From Betaproteobacteria bacterium (GTDB lineage: Bacteria; Pseudomonadota; Gammaproteobacteria; Burkholderiales; SG8-41), in assembly GCA_021730905.1 (NCBI GenBank), contig JAKFYK010000062.1, positions 62,001 through 126,000 on the forward strand: DNA of 64,000 nt, in the 5' to 3' direction. Each line of letters starts with the position of its first letter. The stretch's first letter is position 1. A program made the position numbers and the translations under genes. The notes below the pieces were generated by a model. It was not told the origin of the DNA. It ran no database searches and saw nothing but the letters and a program-made list of their open reading frames with translations. Below, piece after piece: positions 18,007-27,398 of the stretch.

Positions 18007-18813
18007 TTATTGCTTTAGCGTTGCTTTGATCCAGTCGCCTATACGCGACGCGACTTCCTGTTCCAGTCCGGGAAAGCCATGGTAATGCAGGCTACCGCAG
18101 GTGTCGCCGCTGACCGGGCCGCCGCCTTTGAAGGAAATGAGCTCGGATTTGGCTGATTTTTTCAGTCGCCCCATCAAGCGTTGCGCGTAGATAAATTGCG
18201 TGTAATCGCACTCGTCCTGTTCGTGATGCACCACCAGCGCCGGAACGGTGATCTGCTCGATAGTCAACGGGTCCAGATAGCCGGACCTGCGGTCGGGCTT
18301 GCCGTTTTCGGAAGAGATCAAAACGACGCCGGCGAAGCCTTCGTTTCTCAAAGTGATCGCGGCGTGAGCCACCGACGTTGAGCCGGCGCTGTGGCCTACC
18401 AGCCACAGCGGGACATCCGCCTGTTTGCGCAAAAAGGCGATGACATGGCGGATATCGTCCGCATGCGCGGCGGTGTCGCGAAAGAAGTGTCTGGCGGGAA
18501 TGTCCGACGCAGCATTGATGACCGCGGTGACGAAGCCCCGCTGCGCGAAAAGTTCGGGCTTGCGCACCGGGAACCCCCGATAACCCGTGCTGCCATCCGG
18601 CTGAAATGTAACGCGGCCAGCACCGCCTGGAAACAGCAGGATCGTGGCAATGGGCTTTTCCGGCCTGATAAGCAAAACAGGAACCGTAACACCGGGGCGC
18701 GTCGCGATCTCGTGTACAGATACTTGAGTTTCAGCACTCAGTGTGCCTGAGCGCAGTAGCCCGACGAATATGATCATGCAAGCCGCAAACGCAGCTTTCG
18801 AAACCCCGTTCAT
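18007..18813 (-). CDS. Exported alpha/beta hydrolase
   Basis: The protein of about 268 residues has a signal peptide (AAFAACMIIFVGLLRSGTLSA). The fold shows the oxyanion segment LLFPGGAG, the nucleophile elbow WLVGHSAGSTS, an Asp in VVHHEQDECDY and a His in SLHYHGFPGLE. A start 11 codons upstream is also possible; neither has a strong ribosome site. It ends convergently with the methyltransferase-like gene and is the last of a minus-strand trio with the PQQ dehydrogenase and another hydrolase. Confidence 0.78.
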   Translation of the reverse strand: MNGVSKAAFAACMIIFVGLLRSGTLSAETQVSVHEIATRPGVTVPVLLIRPEKPIATILLFPGGAGRVTFQPDGSTGYRGFPVRKPELFAQRGFVTAVINAASDIPARHFFRDTAAHADDIRHVIAFLRKQADVPLWLVGHSAGSTSVAHAAITLRNEGFAGVVLISSENGKPDRRSGYLDPLTIEQITVPALVVHHEQDECDYTQFIYAQRLMGRLKKSAKSELISFKGGGPVSGDTCGSLHYHGFPGLEQEVASRIGDWIKATLKQ

Positions 18814-18863
18814 GCAGCCACGGGGAACACTATCCTGAGTGTTCATCCGTGGCAGATGATTTG

Positions 18864-20525
18864 CTACTCCGGCATCAGCGCAAACGTCCATACCGAACCG
18901 CCCGAAGGCACTTTCGCCGCAGCCCGGCGTCCGCGCGAGTCGCCAGCGATGCCCGATAGCACGGTGATGTACTGTCTTCCCTTGTGAGTGTAAGTCACCG
19001 CCGGCGCATTGACGCCGGAGCCGGTCTGGAATTGCCACAGCACTTTGCCGGTGGATTCTTCAATCGCGAGGAATTCGCCGGTCATGCGTCCGGTAAACAC
19101 CAGCCCGCCGTCGGTGGATAGCATGCCGGCCTGCGTCACCGAATCGGTGAGTTTGATCTGCCACTTGATCTTGCCGGTGAGCGGGTCCATCGCCATGTGC
19201 CAGCCCTCGGTGTCTTCGCCAGCCGGGCGCGGAAACGGTTTGCCCTCTACTCCTGTGTAACGCGCGCCGGGCTTGTACTCGACCGGCACATACTTGACCA
19301 TTTGCGGGTAGTTGATGGTGTTCAGATACACCGTGCCAGTCTTCGGATTAAACGACATCGGCGCCCAGTTTTTCACGCCGTAAGCAGGCCACAGCTCGAC
19401 TTCCTCGCCTGCGAGCAAGCGCTTGCGGATGTCGGTTTCTACCGGGCGGCCGGTTTTCAGGTCGATATGCGAGGCCCAGTTCACCTTGCCGAACGGGAAA
19501 GCGCGCAGCAATTGTCCGTTGGCGCGATCCAGCACATAAAAGAATCCATTGCGGTCGGCGTGCAGGATCACCTTGCGCAGCTGGCCGTCAATACGAATGT
19601 CGGCGATGACATTTTCGTTGACGCCGTCGTAATCGTAGCCGTCGTCAGGCGTGAATTGATAGTGCCAGACGATCTCCCCGGTCTTCGGTCGCACCGCGAT
19701 CACACTTGCAGCGTACAGGCTGTCGCCATGGCGGTACTTGGGATTCCACGGTCCGGTGTTGCCGGTGCCCCAGTAGGTGAGATCGAGTTCGGGGTCGTAG
19801 GAACCGGTGACCCAAGTGGTCGCGCCGCCGCGTTTGTAGGCATCGTTGTCCTGCGGCCAGGTCTCAAAGCCTTTTTCGCCCGGTCCCGGCACGGTGTAGC
19901 GGCGCCACAGCTTTTTGCCGGTTTCCGGATCCCAGCCGTCGAGAAAGCCGCGCACGCCGAATTCCGCGCCCGACATGCCGGTAATCAGCACGCCGTTAGC
20001 GATCAGCGGCGCGGCGATCGATGAATAGCCTTCTTTCCACTCCGCGAACTTTTCTTTCCAGACTTGTTTACCGGTTTTCATGTCGAGCGCTACCACGTGC
20101 GCATCAAGCGTGGTGCGGAACAGCTTGCCGTTGAGGATGGCCGCGCCCTTGTTGGAGACGCCGCAGCACACCACGCGCGGCGTGCCCGGGTCGTAATCCA
20201 CCGGCGTGCGCCAGATTTGCCTGCCGGTGGCGACGTCGATGGCGAAGGTCCACGCGGCATTGGTTACATACATCACACTCTCGTAGATCAATGGTTGGGC
20301 CTGCTCGCCCAGCATGTTGGACAGTGTAGTGTTCCACACCGGCACCAAGCGTTTGATGTTGGAAGTATTGATTTGCCTGAGCGGGCTATAACGTTTCTGG
20401 TCATAGCCCATGCCGTAGGTGGTGAGGTTCTCCGTGTTCTTGCCGTCGTTGAGCATGTCTTCGGTGGTTTGCGCCTGCGCAAACGTGCAGGCGCAACACA
20501 GTAGTGACAACAGTAGTTTTTTCAT
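18864..20525 (-). CDS. PQQ-dependent alcohol dehydrogenase, lanthanide-type active site
   Basis: The 553-residue periplasmic quinoprotein belongs to the methanol/ethanol dehydrogenase family. A signal peptide ends near AQAQ. The vicinal cysteine pair CC is at 120-121 (VVCCGVS). Metal-ligand motifs are GMSGAEFGVRG (Glu188) and TGNTGPWNP (Asn256). The catalytic Asp298 lies in DGYDYDGVN, followed by Asp300. The second Asp, two residues after the catalytic one, is the lanthanide-coordinating residue of XoxF/ExaF-type enzymes; calcium enzymes have Ala or Ser there. It lacks a fused cytochrome domain. No PQQ synthesis genes are in the window, and the substrate is unknown. Confidence 0.9.
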   Translation of the reverse strand: MKKLLLSLLCCACTFAQAQTTEDMLNDGKNTENLTTYGMGYDQKRYSPLRQINTSNIKRLVPVWNTTLSNMLGEQAQPLIYESVMYVTNAAWTFAIDVATGRQIWRTPVDYDPGTPRVVCCGVSNKGAAILNGKLFRTTLDAHVVALDMKTGKQVWKEKFAEWKEGYSSIAAPLIANGVLITGMSGAEFGVRGFLDGWDPETGKKLWRRYTVPGPGEKGFETWPQDNDAYKRGGATTWVTGSYDPELDLTYWGTGNTGPWNPKYRHGDSLYAASVIAVRPKTGEIVWHYQFTPDDGYDYDGVNENVIADIRIDGQLRKVILHADRNGFFYVLDRANGQLLRAFPFGKVNWASHIDLKTGRPVETDIRKRLLAGEEVELWPAYGVKNWAPMSFNPKTGTVYLNTINYPQMVKYVPVEYKPGARYTGVEGKPFPRPAGEDTEGWHMAMDPLTGKIKWQIKLTDSVTQAGMLSTDGGLVFTGRMTGEFLAIEESTGKVLWQFQTGSGVNAPAVTYTHKGRQYITVLSGIAGDSRGRRAAAKVPSGGSVWTFALMPE

Positions 20526-20553
20526 TCTTCTCCCTTGTGTGCAAAAGCTGTGA

Positions 20554-21708
20554 CTATCGTACGATTTTCGCCAGCCACTTGTCGATAAAGTCGGCGATTT
20601 CGAGATTGTTTTTCTCGACCATCATCATGTGGCCGTTGCCGCGTATGCCGACTTCCTCCAGCCGCACAAACGTCGTGGGTACGCCGGCGTGCTCGAGATA
20701 CTTCGCGGTGCAGTGGTCATATACCGCGTGATAGGACGATTCTGCCGTAAGAACCATGACGGGAATATTTTGGAGGTTCGCCAATACGCGGACGAGTTCG
20801 CCCTGGGTGTAACACCGCTCAAGGTTCGGTCCATCGGCTTTCTCCTGGCGAAACGCCCCCAGTTGCGACGGGTGCGTGATCGGCGGATCGTAAGCGAGCG
20901 GCGTTTCCGTCAGCCCGTAAGGACGCACGCGGTTAGTGGCGAACACCGCATTGGCAAAGGGCGGGCCGGTTGGCTCTGCGGCAACGATGGCGCGCACCAG
21001 CTTCGGTCGTGCGTTGGCGATGACCCAGCCGATGGCGCCGGTTTGCGAGTGTGTAAACACAATCGCCGGGCCGATCCTGTCGAGCAGTGCCGAACCGGCG
21101 TCACGATTGAGTTCTTCGACGATGGCGTTGACGCCGATGTACTGTACTTGCGACGAATAAAATTGGTCGAATACCGGATCGCCGCGCAAGCCTTTCAATG
21201 GGCCTTCGCCCGGCCATTGCGTGTGCAGCTTCGCCTGCGGCCACAAATTAAAATTGGCGGCAGCGGTGAACCGTTGCTCGACCTGATTTGCCGGAAAGCG
21301 AATTACCGGCCCCACCGATTCCAGCCACGGCGAACGTCCGCGCGTCGGCTGATCGATCACATACACTGCATAACCGCGCTCGACAAAAAATTCCGCCCAG
21401 CCTTTGCGTCCGTCGGGCGTGCCGGTGAAATTGGTGCCGGTCTGCGCCGCACCGTGAATCATCACGATAGGGTAACGCTGCGTGACTTTGGCGGGGAAAC
21501 GGTATTCCACGTACATCTGCCGTTCCATCATTGGTCCCGCAGCGGTATTGACGTAACGGCCGCCGACATAGAAATAGCCTTGCTGCGGGCCGACGCCTGG
21601 CTTGGCGGACTGCGCCATCGCGCCGGGGGTGCCGATGGCGCAAAGCACGAGCATCAACATTGCCGACGCTGCGCGCACGGATGCTGCTGCCAACAGCAAT
21701 TTTTTCAT
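20554..21708 (-). CDS. Exported alpha/beta hydrolase (esterase-like)
   Basis: The 384-residue protein has a signal peptide (LLLAAASVRAASAMLMLVL... GAMAQ). It shows alpha/beta-hydrolase features: oxyanion loop IVMIHGAAQTGTNFTG, a nucleophile elbow FTHSQTGAIGW in which Ser follows His, and a distal His in IRGNGHMMMVEKN. GGGAGGA upstream fixes ATG 21708. It lies 28 bases upstream of the PQQ dehydrogenase on the same strand and is probably in its operon, so both may act in the periplasm on the same alcohol or ester compound. Confidence 0.8.
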   Translation of the reverse strand: MKKLLLAAASVRAASAMLMLVLCAIGTPGAMAQSAKPGVGPQQGYFYVGGRYVNTAAGPMMERQMYVEYRFPAKVTQRYPIVMIHGAAQTGTNFTGTPDGRKGWAEFFVERGYAVYVIDQPTRGRSPWLESVGPVIRFPANQVEQRFTAAANFNLWPQAKLHTQWPGEGPLKGLRGDPVFDQFYSSQVQYIGVNAIVEELNRDAGSALLDRIGPAIVFTHSQTGAIGWVIANARPKLVRAIVAAEPTGPPFANAVFATNRVRPYGLTETPLAYDPPITHPSQLGAFRQEKADGPNLERCYTQGELVRVLANLQNIPVMVLTAESSYHAVYDHCTAKYLEHAGVPTTFVRLEEVGIRGNGHMMMVEKNNLEIADFIDKWLAKIVR

Positions 21709-21772
21709 GATGATCCTCCCAGGGGAAAGTGTGCGCAATGAATTCTACGCTTGAACTGCGCCACTGCGATTT

Positions 21773-22276
21773 TCAGCGTGGCGGATAGCGCATTTTGATC
21801 AGACCTGATTCAACGGCCTGTTCAAGATAAAGCGAATAAAAATCGCCGGACGACAGGCCGACGAGCGGAGTTGCGGTTGGTGCGCCACTGTCATCAAACA
21901 CGATCACCGTAGGCACGCTGCGTACTGCGAAGCGCCGCGCGAAGTCGCGCGCGGTGGTGGCGTTGCCGGCGAAGTCGCGCAAAGGCTGCGCGCCGTCGAG
22001 TTGCAGTTCGAGCATGATCGCCTTGTCGCGCCATTTCGCGCTGGCGCGCATCGGTTCGAGGTGATCGCGGCGCGCGGTCGCGCAGTAAGGACAGGTTGTC
22101 AGCGTAAACGCGATCAGCACCGGCACGCGCTGCTCGCGCGCCATGCGAGCGGCTTCCGCAAGGTCCGACGCCAGCGGTAACGGCTCAGCTAGGACTGCGG
22201 GCGCGGCGAAGGCGCATGCTAGAATCAGCAGTCGAATCGCCCATCGAGCATCATCAAAAATTTGTTTTGAAAACAA
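21773..22276 (-). CDS. Exported thioredoxin-fold protein (CPYC motif)
   Basis: The 167-residue protein has a signal peptide ([18 protein letters not shown]) and a thioredoxin-fold core with the redox motif [14 protein letters not shown] and the cis-proline region [14 protein letters not shown]. It resembles periplasmic thioredoxin-like proteins of the SoxW/DsbC-like type. The only workable start is TTG at 22276, with GAGG seven bases upstream; an ATG-started form would meet a stop. The first codons of hemC lie only one base away on the other strand. Confidence 0.72.
   Translation of the reverse strand: MFSKQIFDDARWAIRLLILACAFAAPAVLAEPLPLASDLAEAARMAREQRVPVLIAFTLTTCPYCATARRDHLEPMRASAKWRDKAIMLELQLDGAQPLRDFAGNATTARDFARRFAVRSVPTVIVFDDSGAPTATPLVGLSSGDFYSLYLEQAVESGLIKMRYPPR
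22262..22276. promoter_or_regulatory. Palindrome at the thioredoxin-like/hemC divergent start
   Basis: TTGTTTT-G-AAAACAA is a perfect 7-base inverted repeat around a single base. It lies exactly where the two divergent genes begin, inside the first codons of the thioredoxin-like gene and 1 base before hemC. It could be an operator, or a decayed member of the AT-rich element family. Confidence 0.3.
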
Positions 22277-22277
22277 T

Positions 22278-23228
22278 ATGTTACCTCATCATCGCACGGG
22301 TGCGCCGGTACGCATTGTAATCGCCACGCGCGAGTCCGCGCTGGCCATGTGGCAGGCGCAACATATCGAATCGAGACTCATTGAACACTATCCGCATATC
22401 AGTATAAGCATACTCGGTATGACCACCGAAGGCGATCGTACACTTGCCACATCGCTGGCGAAAATCGGCGGCAAGGGTTTGTTTGTGAAAGAGCTTGAAG
22501 ATGCGCTCGCCGATGGCCGTGCCGATATTGCGGCGCATTCGCTGAAAGACGTGCCGATGCATCTGCCGGATGGATTTGTGCTGGGTGCGGTACTTGCGCG
22601 TGCTGATCCGCGCGACGCTTTTGTCTCAACGAAGTTTACATCGCTGTCGGCACTGCCGCCCGGTGCGCGCGTCGGCACCTCAAGCTTGCGCCGCGAGAGC
22701 CAGTTGCGCGCGAAATTTCCGCATCTCGCGATCGAACCGCTGCGCGGCAATGTGCAAACCCGTTTGCGTAAACTCGATGAAGGCGGCTACGAGGCGATTA
22801 TCCTTGCGGCTGCCGGACTGAAGCGGCTCGGATTGGAACACCGTATTACCGCGCCGCTCGCGCCCGAAGACATGCTGCCGGCGGTGGGGCAGGGCGCGCT
22901 GGCGATTGAGTGCCGTAGCGATCGCGCCGACCTGCTGGCATTGCTAAAGGCGTTGCATGACGAAGCAACCGCTGCGTGTGTGACTGCCGAGCGCGCGCTG
23001 TCGCGTTCGCTTGCGGGCAGTTGCAATGTACCGTTGGCCGGGTATGCGGAAATCACCGGCGCGCGCTTGCGTCTGCGAGGCTATGTGGGCGCGCCCGACG
23101 GCAAGCGCCATGTGAGCGCCGAGACCGGGGGCGCTGTCACGGATGCCGAAACGCTAGGCTTAACGCTTGCCTTGCAACTTAAGTCGCTAGGCGCAGGCGA
23201 TATACTGGCGGCGCTCAATCCCGCATGA
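22278..23228 (+). CDS. hemC: Hydroxymethylbilane synthase (porphobilinogen deaminase)
   Basis: The 316-residue enzyme joins four porphobilinogen units into hydroxymethylbilane in heme synthesis. Landmarks are [37 protein letters not shown], and the dipyrromethane-cofactor Cys in [16 protein letters not shown] 22278 is the only in-frame choice close to the family N-terminus, although no good ribosome site precedes it. It overlaps hemD by four bases. Confidence 0.96.
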   Translation: MLPHHRTGAPVRIVIATRESALAMWQAQHIESRLIEHYPHISISILGMTTEGDRTLATSLAKIGGKGLFVKELEDALADGRADIAAHSLKDVPMHLPDGFVLGAVLARADPRDAFVSTKFTSLSALPPGARVGTSSLRRESQLRAKFPHLAIEPLRGNVQTRLRKLDEGGYEAIILAAAGLKRLGLEHRITAPLAPEDMLPAVGQGALAIECRSDRADLLALLKALHDEATAACVTAERALSRSLAGSCNVPLAGYAEITGARLRLRGYVGAPDGKRHVSAETGGAVTDAETLGLTLALQLKSLGAGDILAALNPA

Positions 23229-23992
23229 GCAAACCGCTCGCAGGGCGTGGCGTTGTCATCACGCGGCCTGGGGGTGAGGCGCAGCGGCTTGCCGCATTGA
23301 TTTGCGATGCCGGTGGCGCGCCCCTGTTGTATCCGGCGATTGAAATACTCGATGCGCCAGACCCGCGCGTGCTCGACGGCGTGGTTGACCGGCTGGATCA
23401 TTTCGATCTGGCGATTTTTGTGAGCCCCAGCGCGGTGGACAAGGCCATGACGCGCATTGCCGCGCGGCGCATCCTGCCGGCGGCATTGCGTTGTGCGGCG
23501 ATAGGACCGGGCGGCGTGAGGTCTCTCAAGCGGTTTGGCGTTAACGACGTGATTGCCCCCGAGGGCCGCTATGACAGCGAGTCGTTGCTGGCGTCGTCTT
23601 ATATGCAGAATGTGCAAGGTTTGCGCATGGTGATCTTTCGTGGCGATGGCGGCCGCGAGTTGCTGGGCGATACGCTGGCCGCACGCGGCGCCAGCGTCGA
23701 GTACGCCACGTGTTACCGGCGCGGCAAACCGGCGTGGGCCGCGGAGGCGTTGATACAGGCGTGGCAACGCAACAGTATCGCCGCAGTTATCGTGACCAGC
23801 AGCGAAGGTCTGCGTAATTTTTGTGATCGCATCGGCGCTGCCGGCCAAATGTGGCTGCGCAAAACGCTGCTTATCGTGTCGCACCCCCGCATCGCAGCCG
23901 CCGCGCGTGAACTGGGCATGGCCAGCGTTGTCGAATCGGAAGCCGGCGACGAAGCGCTGGTGCGCACGCTAGTGCGGCAGGTTTCCGCGTGA
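23225..23992 (+). CDS. hemD: Uroporphyrinogen-III synthase
   Basis: The 255-residue enzyme closes and inverts ring D of hydroxymethylbilane. It shows the usual weakly conserved HemD blocks: [31 protein letters not shown], the second-domain [19 protein letters not shown], and [11 protein letters not shown]. The ATGA overlap with hemC indicates translational coupling. Confidence 0.92.
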   Translation: MSKPLAGRGVVITRPGGEAQRLAALICDAGGAPLLYPAIEILDAPDPRVLDGVVDRLDHFDLAIFVSPSAVDKAMTRIAARRILPAALRCAAIGPGGVRSLKRFGVNDVIAPEGRYDSESLLASSYMQNVQGLRMVIFRGDGGRELLGDTLAARGASVEYATCYRRGKPAWAAEALIQAWQRNSIAAVIVTSSEGLRNFCDRIGAAGQMWLRKTLLIVSHPRIAAAARELGMASVVESEAGDEALVRTLVRQVSA

Positions 23993-24057
23993 GCCCCCTC
24001 GTTTGCTACCACGGGCTGGGGCATTGCATACTCATGACTTTGGCGTGAACGCATAAC

Positions 24058-25110
24058 ATGATTGATCCGCCCGGTTCCACCGCGAAACCCGTATCCCCGC
24101 CGTTGACGTTGCGCACGCTCGCAGGGTATTTCGGCGTTGCGGCGCTGCTGGCCCTGGCCGCGCTGGGCATTGCGCTGTGGCAGATGCAGAGCACGCGGCA
24201 GGATATCGACGGCTTGCGTCAGGAGCTGGCCAAACGGCTCTCGGATGTGGATGCGCAAACCAAAGCCAGCCGCATCGCGGGCGACCAATTGCGCGAGGCC
24301 ACGCGCGAGGCGGCGGCAAAACTCGGTGTGCTCGAGGCGAAGCTTGCCGAATCGCAAAGCCAGCAGATCGCGCTCGAGGCCTTGTATCAGGATTTGTCGC
24401 GTAACCGCGACGAGTGGGCCTATGCCGAAATCGAGCAGACACTGCTCATCGCAGGTCAGCAACTGCAGCTCGCGGGTAATGCAAAGGCCGCACTGATTGC
24501 ATTGCAGGCGGCAGACGCGCGCCTGCAAACCATGAACCGGCCGCAACTCACCGCGCTGCGCAGGGCTATCGGTCAGGACATTGCCAAGCTCAAGGCGGCG
24601 CCACTGATGGACGCGCAGGGACTGAGTGTGCGCATCGATACGTTGCTTGCCATGGTGGATAAACTGCCGCTGGCAGCGGAAACGCGAGCGGCGGCCGACG
24701 CAGCGGCCGTGCGCGACGCGCCTGCCGCGGATACCAACACCGCGTCGCGATTCTGGCGTGAAGTGTGGGCGGACCTGAAACAACTCGTGCGCGTGCAGCG
24801 CATCGATCGCGTTGACGTGCCGCTGCTCACGCCGGCACAGGCCTTCTTCCTGCGCGAGAATCTCAAGCTGCGATTACTCACCGCACGCATGGCGCTGCTC
24901 ACGCGTGATCAAGCGACGTTCCGCAACGATCTGAAAGCGGCGCGCGAGTGGCTCGCCCGTTACTTCGATGCCCGCGACAAAACGGTGGCCACGGCGGTCG
25001 CGTCGCTTGCTGGTTTGCAAACTTCTGATATTAATATCGAACTGCCGGACATTGCCGCCACGCTGGAGGCGATGCGCGTAGTGTCGCAGGCGCGTGCGCG
25101 CGCCAAGTAG
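24058..25110 (+). CDS. hemX: HemX-like membrane protein
   Basis: This 350-residue protein has one N-terminal transmembrane helix (GVAALLALAALGIALWQM, about residues 28-45). A long alpha-helical and probably coiled-coil periplasmic part follows. This matches the HemX family, often named uroporphyrinogen-III C-methyltransferase although it lacks a methyltransferase domain. It sits between hemD and hemY, the usual position. Its molecular role is not settled. Confidence 0.85.
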   Translation: MIDPPGSTAKPVSPPLTLRTLAGYFGVAALLALAALGIALWQMQSTRQDIDGLRQELAKRLSDVDAQTKASRIAGDQLREATREAAAKLGVLEAKLAESQSQQIALEALYQDLSRNRDEWAYAEIEQTLLIAGQQLQLAGNAKAALIALQAADARLQTMNRPQLTALRRAIGQDIAKLKAAPLMDAQGLSVRIDTLLAMVDKLPLAAETRAAADAAAVRDAPAADTNTASRFWREVWADLKQLVRVQRIDRVDVPLLTPAQAFFLRENLKLRLLTARMALLTRDQATFRNDLKAAREWLARYFDARDKTVATAVASLAGLQTSDINIELPDIAATLEAMRVVSQARARAK

Positions 25111-25120
25111 CGATCAATCG

Positions 25121-25150
25121 AAACTTATGTTTTTTACATATTTTTTTCAA
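25121..25150 (+). repeat. AT-rich stretch, weak member of the interspersed element
   Basis: AACTTATGTTTTTTACATA followed by a T run shares the T-rich body but not the exact core of the family. It lies 27 bases before hemY, in the same orientation. It may be chance AT richness. Confidence 0.25.
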
Positions 25151-25176
25151 AGCGCCTGGCCGAAAGCGCGCGTCTC

Positions 25177-26397
25177 ATGAAATTCCTGCTGTGGATCATT
25201 GCGGCTATCGCAGTGGCCGTCGGCCTGGTGGCAGCGGCGGTGCGTTCAAGCGCAGGCTATCTGCAGGTGGTGTGGCCGCCGTACCGCATCGAGCTGTCGC
25301 TGGTGATGGCGATCGTGTTGCTGGCCGCAGTTTTTGCGTTGGCGTATATGTCGGCGCGGCTGATTGCTGCCATGGTAGACATGCCGCGGCAGGTGCGCGA
25401 GTACCGCGAAGCACGTCGCCAACGCCAAGCACACGAAGCGATTGTCGAAGCACTGCGTGAATTTTTTTCTGGACGCTACGCGCGTGCCGAAAAAGCCGCT
25501 GGCATCGCGATGGAATTAGGCGAGCAGCCCGGGCTGGCCGCGATGCTGGCCGCGCGCGCGGCACACGAATTGCGTGCGCATGATCGGCGCGATGCCTACC
25601 TCGAGCAAGGCGCGGCGCGCCTGCCGGCGAACGATATCTTGAAGGTCATCACCGAAGCGGACTTGTTGCTCGAACAACACCGCGCCACTGAGGCGCTGGC
25701 CGTGCTGCAATCGCAGCCGCAAAAACATACGGCGGGTTTGCGGCTCGAACTAAAGGCGTTGCAGCTGGCCAAGAATTGGGAGAAATCGCTAACGGTGATT
25801 GATCAACTCGAACGACGCAACGTTTTCGATGCCGAGCAAGCTGCGAGGTTGCGTCGCCACGCGCTGGCGGAACATCTGAAGCGGCGCGCCACCGACGTCG
25901 CCACGCTCGATGAGGCGTGGCGCAAGGTGCCCGACGCCCGGCGCCGCGATACGCTTGTCGCGCACGCGGCGGCACAAGGCTATGTGGCGCTTGACAACGA
26001 TGGCGCGGGCGAGCGTGCCGCCGAGATCATCGAACGCAGTCTGGAGCAGACGTGGGACAGCGATCTCGCGGGGCTCTATGCCGACTGTGCGGGCAGTGAC
26101 ACCGTGCGGCAGATCGAACGCGCCGAGCGCTGGCTTGCGGCGCAACCGCAAGACGCGTCGTTGCTGCATGCGCTCGGACGGCTGTGCGCGCGGCAGGGCT
26201 TGTGGGGCAAGGCGCAGAATTATGTTGACGCTAGTATCGCGGTGGACCCCGCATACCAATCGCACCTGACTGCCGCGCGGTTGCATGAAAAACTCGGCGA
26301 CAGCGAAGCGGCGGAGCGGCACTATCGCAAGAGCCTTGATCTTGCGCTGGCGAAACTGGGCGAGCGTGCGGCGGGTGTTGGCCCTACTGTGGTTTAA
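25177..26397 (+). CDS. hemY: HemY-like TPR membrane protein
   Basis: The 406-residue protein has two N-terminal membrane helices (LLWIIAAIAVAVGLVAAAV and LVMAIVLLAAVFALAYM), the HemY_N domain, followed by a helical TPR region. The late repeat ALGRLCARQGLWGKAQNYV followed by KLGDSEAAERHYRKSLDLA is clear. It belongs to the HemY family linked to heme supply. Its 3' end overlaps the convergent Bug receptor gene by 14 bases. Confidence 0.88.
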   Translation: MKFLLWIIAAIAVAVGLVAAAVRSSAGYLQVVWPPYRIELSLVMAIVLLAAVFALAYMSARLIAAMVDMPRQVREYREARRQRQAHEAIVEALREFFSGRYARAEKAAGIAMELGEQPGLAAMLAARAAHELRAHDRRDAYLEQGAARLPANDILKVITEADLLLEQHRATEALAVLQSQPQKHTAGLRLELKALQLAKNWEKSLTVIDQLERRNVFDAEQAARLRRHALAEHLKRRATDVATLDEAWRKVPDARRRDTLVAHAAAQGYVALDNDGAGERAAEIIERSLEQTWDSDLAGLYADCAGSDTVRQIERAERWLAAQPQDASLLHALGRLCARQGLWGKAQNYVDASIAVDPAYQSHLTAARLHEKLGDSEAAERHYRKSLDLALAKLGERAAGVGPTVV

Positions 26398-27391
26398 TTC
26401 CTGCTGCCTTAATCACGCGCCCCCACTTTTCGGTTTCCGACTTGATATACGCGGTAAATTGCGCGGGCGTGCTGGCGACGATCTCCGCGCCTTCGTTCGC
26501 CATGTGCTTGGCAACATCGGGCGCACGCAGCGCGCGTATGCCTTCCTGCGATAAGCGATCCAGCACCGCTTGCGGCGTGCCCGCGGTGGTCAAAAAACCA
26601 AACCACTGTGTCGCTTCGTAGCCCGGCACGGTTTCGCCGATGGCGGGCACGTCGGGCAAAAACGGCGAGCGCTTCGCCGTGGTGACGCCCAGCACGCGCA
26701 GGCGGTTGGTGCGGATGTAGCCCATCGCGGTGGGCAGCGACGGAATCTGCGCCGAAATTTCTCCCGAGAGATGAGCGATGGTGGCTGCCCCCGAACCTTT
26801 GTACGGTACATGTATCAGATTTATTTTCGCAAGATGCTTGAAAAGCTCCAGCGACAAATGCGGGCTGGTGCCGATGCCCGCCGAGCCGACATTGATTTCG
26901 CCGGGCTGTTTTTTGGCGAGCGTAACCAATTCCGTGACCGTACGCACGGGTACCGAAGGATGCACCACCAGCGCATTTGGCACTGCCGCAATTTGCGTCA
27001 GCGGCGCAAGATCGCGCATCGCATCGTAAGGCAGCTTCGCGTACATCCACACGTTAAGCGCCAGCGTGGATGGGCTTACCAGCACGGTGTGTCCATCGGG
27101 CGTGCTTTTCGCGACGCTGTCGATGCCGATGGTAGTGCCGGCGCCCGCGCGATTGTCGACCACTACTTGTTGGCCTAGGTATTCGGTCAGCTTGTTGGCG
27201 AGCACGCGCGCGAGTATGTCGGTACCGCCGCCGGGCGCGGAGGGCACGACGAGACGAATCGTGCGCGTGGGAAATGCTTGTGCGGCTGCCGTGGAAATGT
27301 GCAGCAGGCCTGGCACACCAACGAGCATGCCAACAGACGCGCACAGGGCTGCATGCGCAGATGATATATAACTATTTGTTTTAATTGACAT
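26384..27391 (-). CDS. Bug/TctC-family solute-binding protein 1
   Basis: The 335-residue periplasmic receptor is of the tripartite tricarboxylate transporter type. After a signal peptide ending STAAAQA it has FPTRTIRLVVPSAPGGGTDI, GQQVVVDNRAGAGTTIG, and HVPYKGSGAATIAHLSGEI, all typical Bug blocks. No membrane components (TctA/TctB) are adjacent, so it is an orphan receptor, as is common in Burkholderiales. The first codons are unusually AT-rich because they overlap a copy of the AT-rich element. Confidence 0.92.
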   Translation of the reverse strand: MSIKTNSYISSAHAALCASVGMLVGVPGLLHISTAAAQAFPTRTIRLVVPSAPGGGTDILARVLANKLTEYLGQQVVVDNRAGAGTTIGIDSVAKSTPDGHTVLVSPSTLALNVWMYAKLPYDAMRDLAPLTQIAAVPNALVVHPSVPVRTVTELVTLAKKQPGEINVGSAGIGTSPHLSLELFKHLAKINLIHVPYKGSGAATIAHLSGEISAQIPSLPTAMGYIRTNRLRVLGVTTAKRSPFLPDVPAIGETVPGYEATQWFGFLTTAGTPQAVLDRLSQEGIRALRAPDVAKHMANEGAEIVASTPAQFTAYIKSETEKWGRVIKAAGIKPQ

Positions 27392-27398
27392 TTTTAAT
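27364..27398 (+). repeat. AT-rich interspersed element, copy inside a signal-peptide coding region
   Basis: TATAACTATTTGTTTTAATT followed by a T-rich tail matches the family with a one-base shorter T run. It overlaps the start codon and first eight or nine codons of Bug receptor 1 (encoding MSIKTNSYIS), in the opposite orientation to that gene. Confidence 0.5.
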
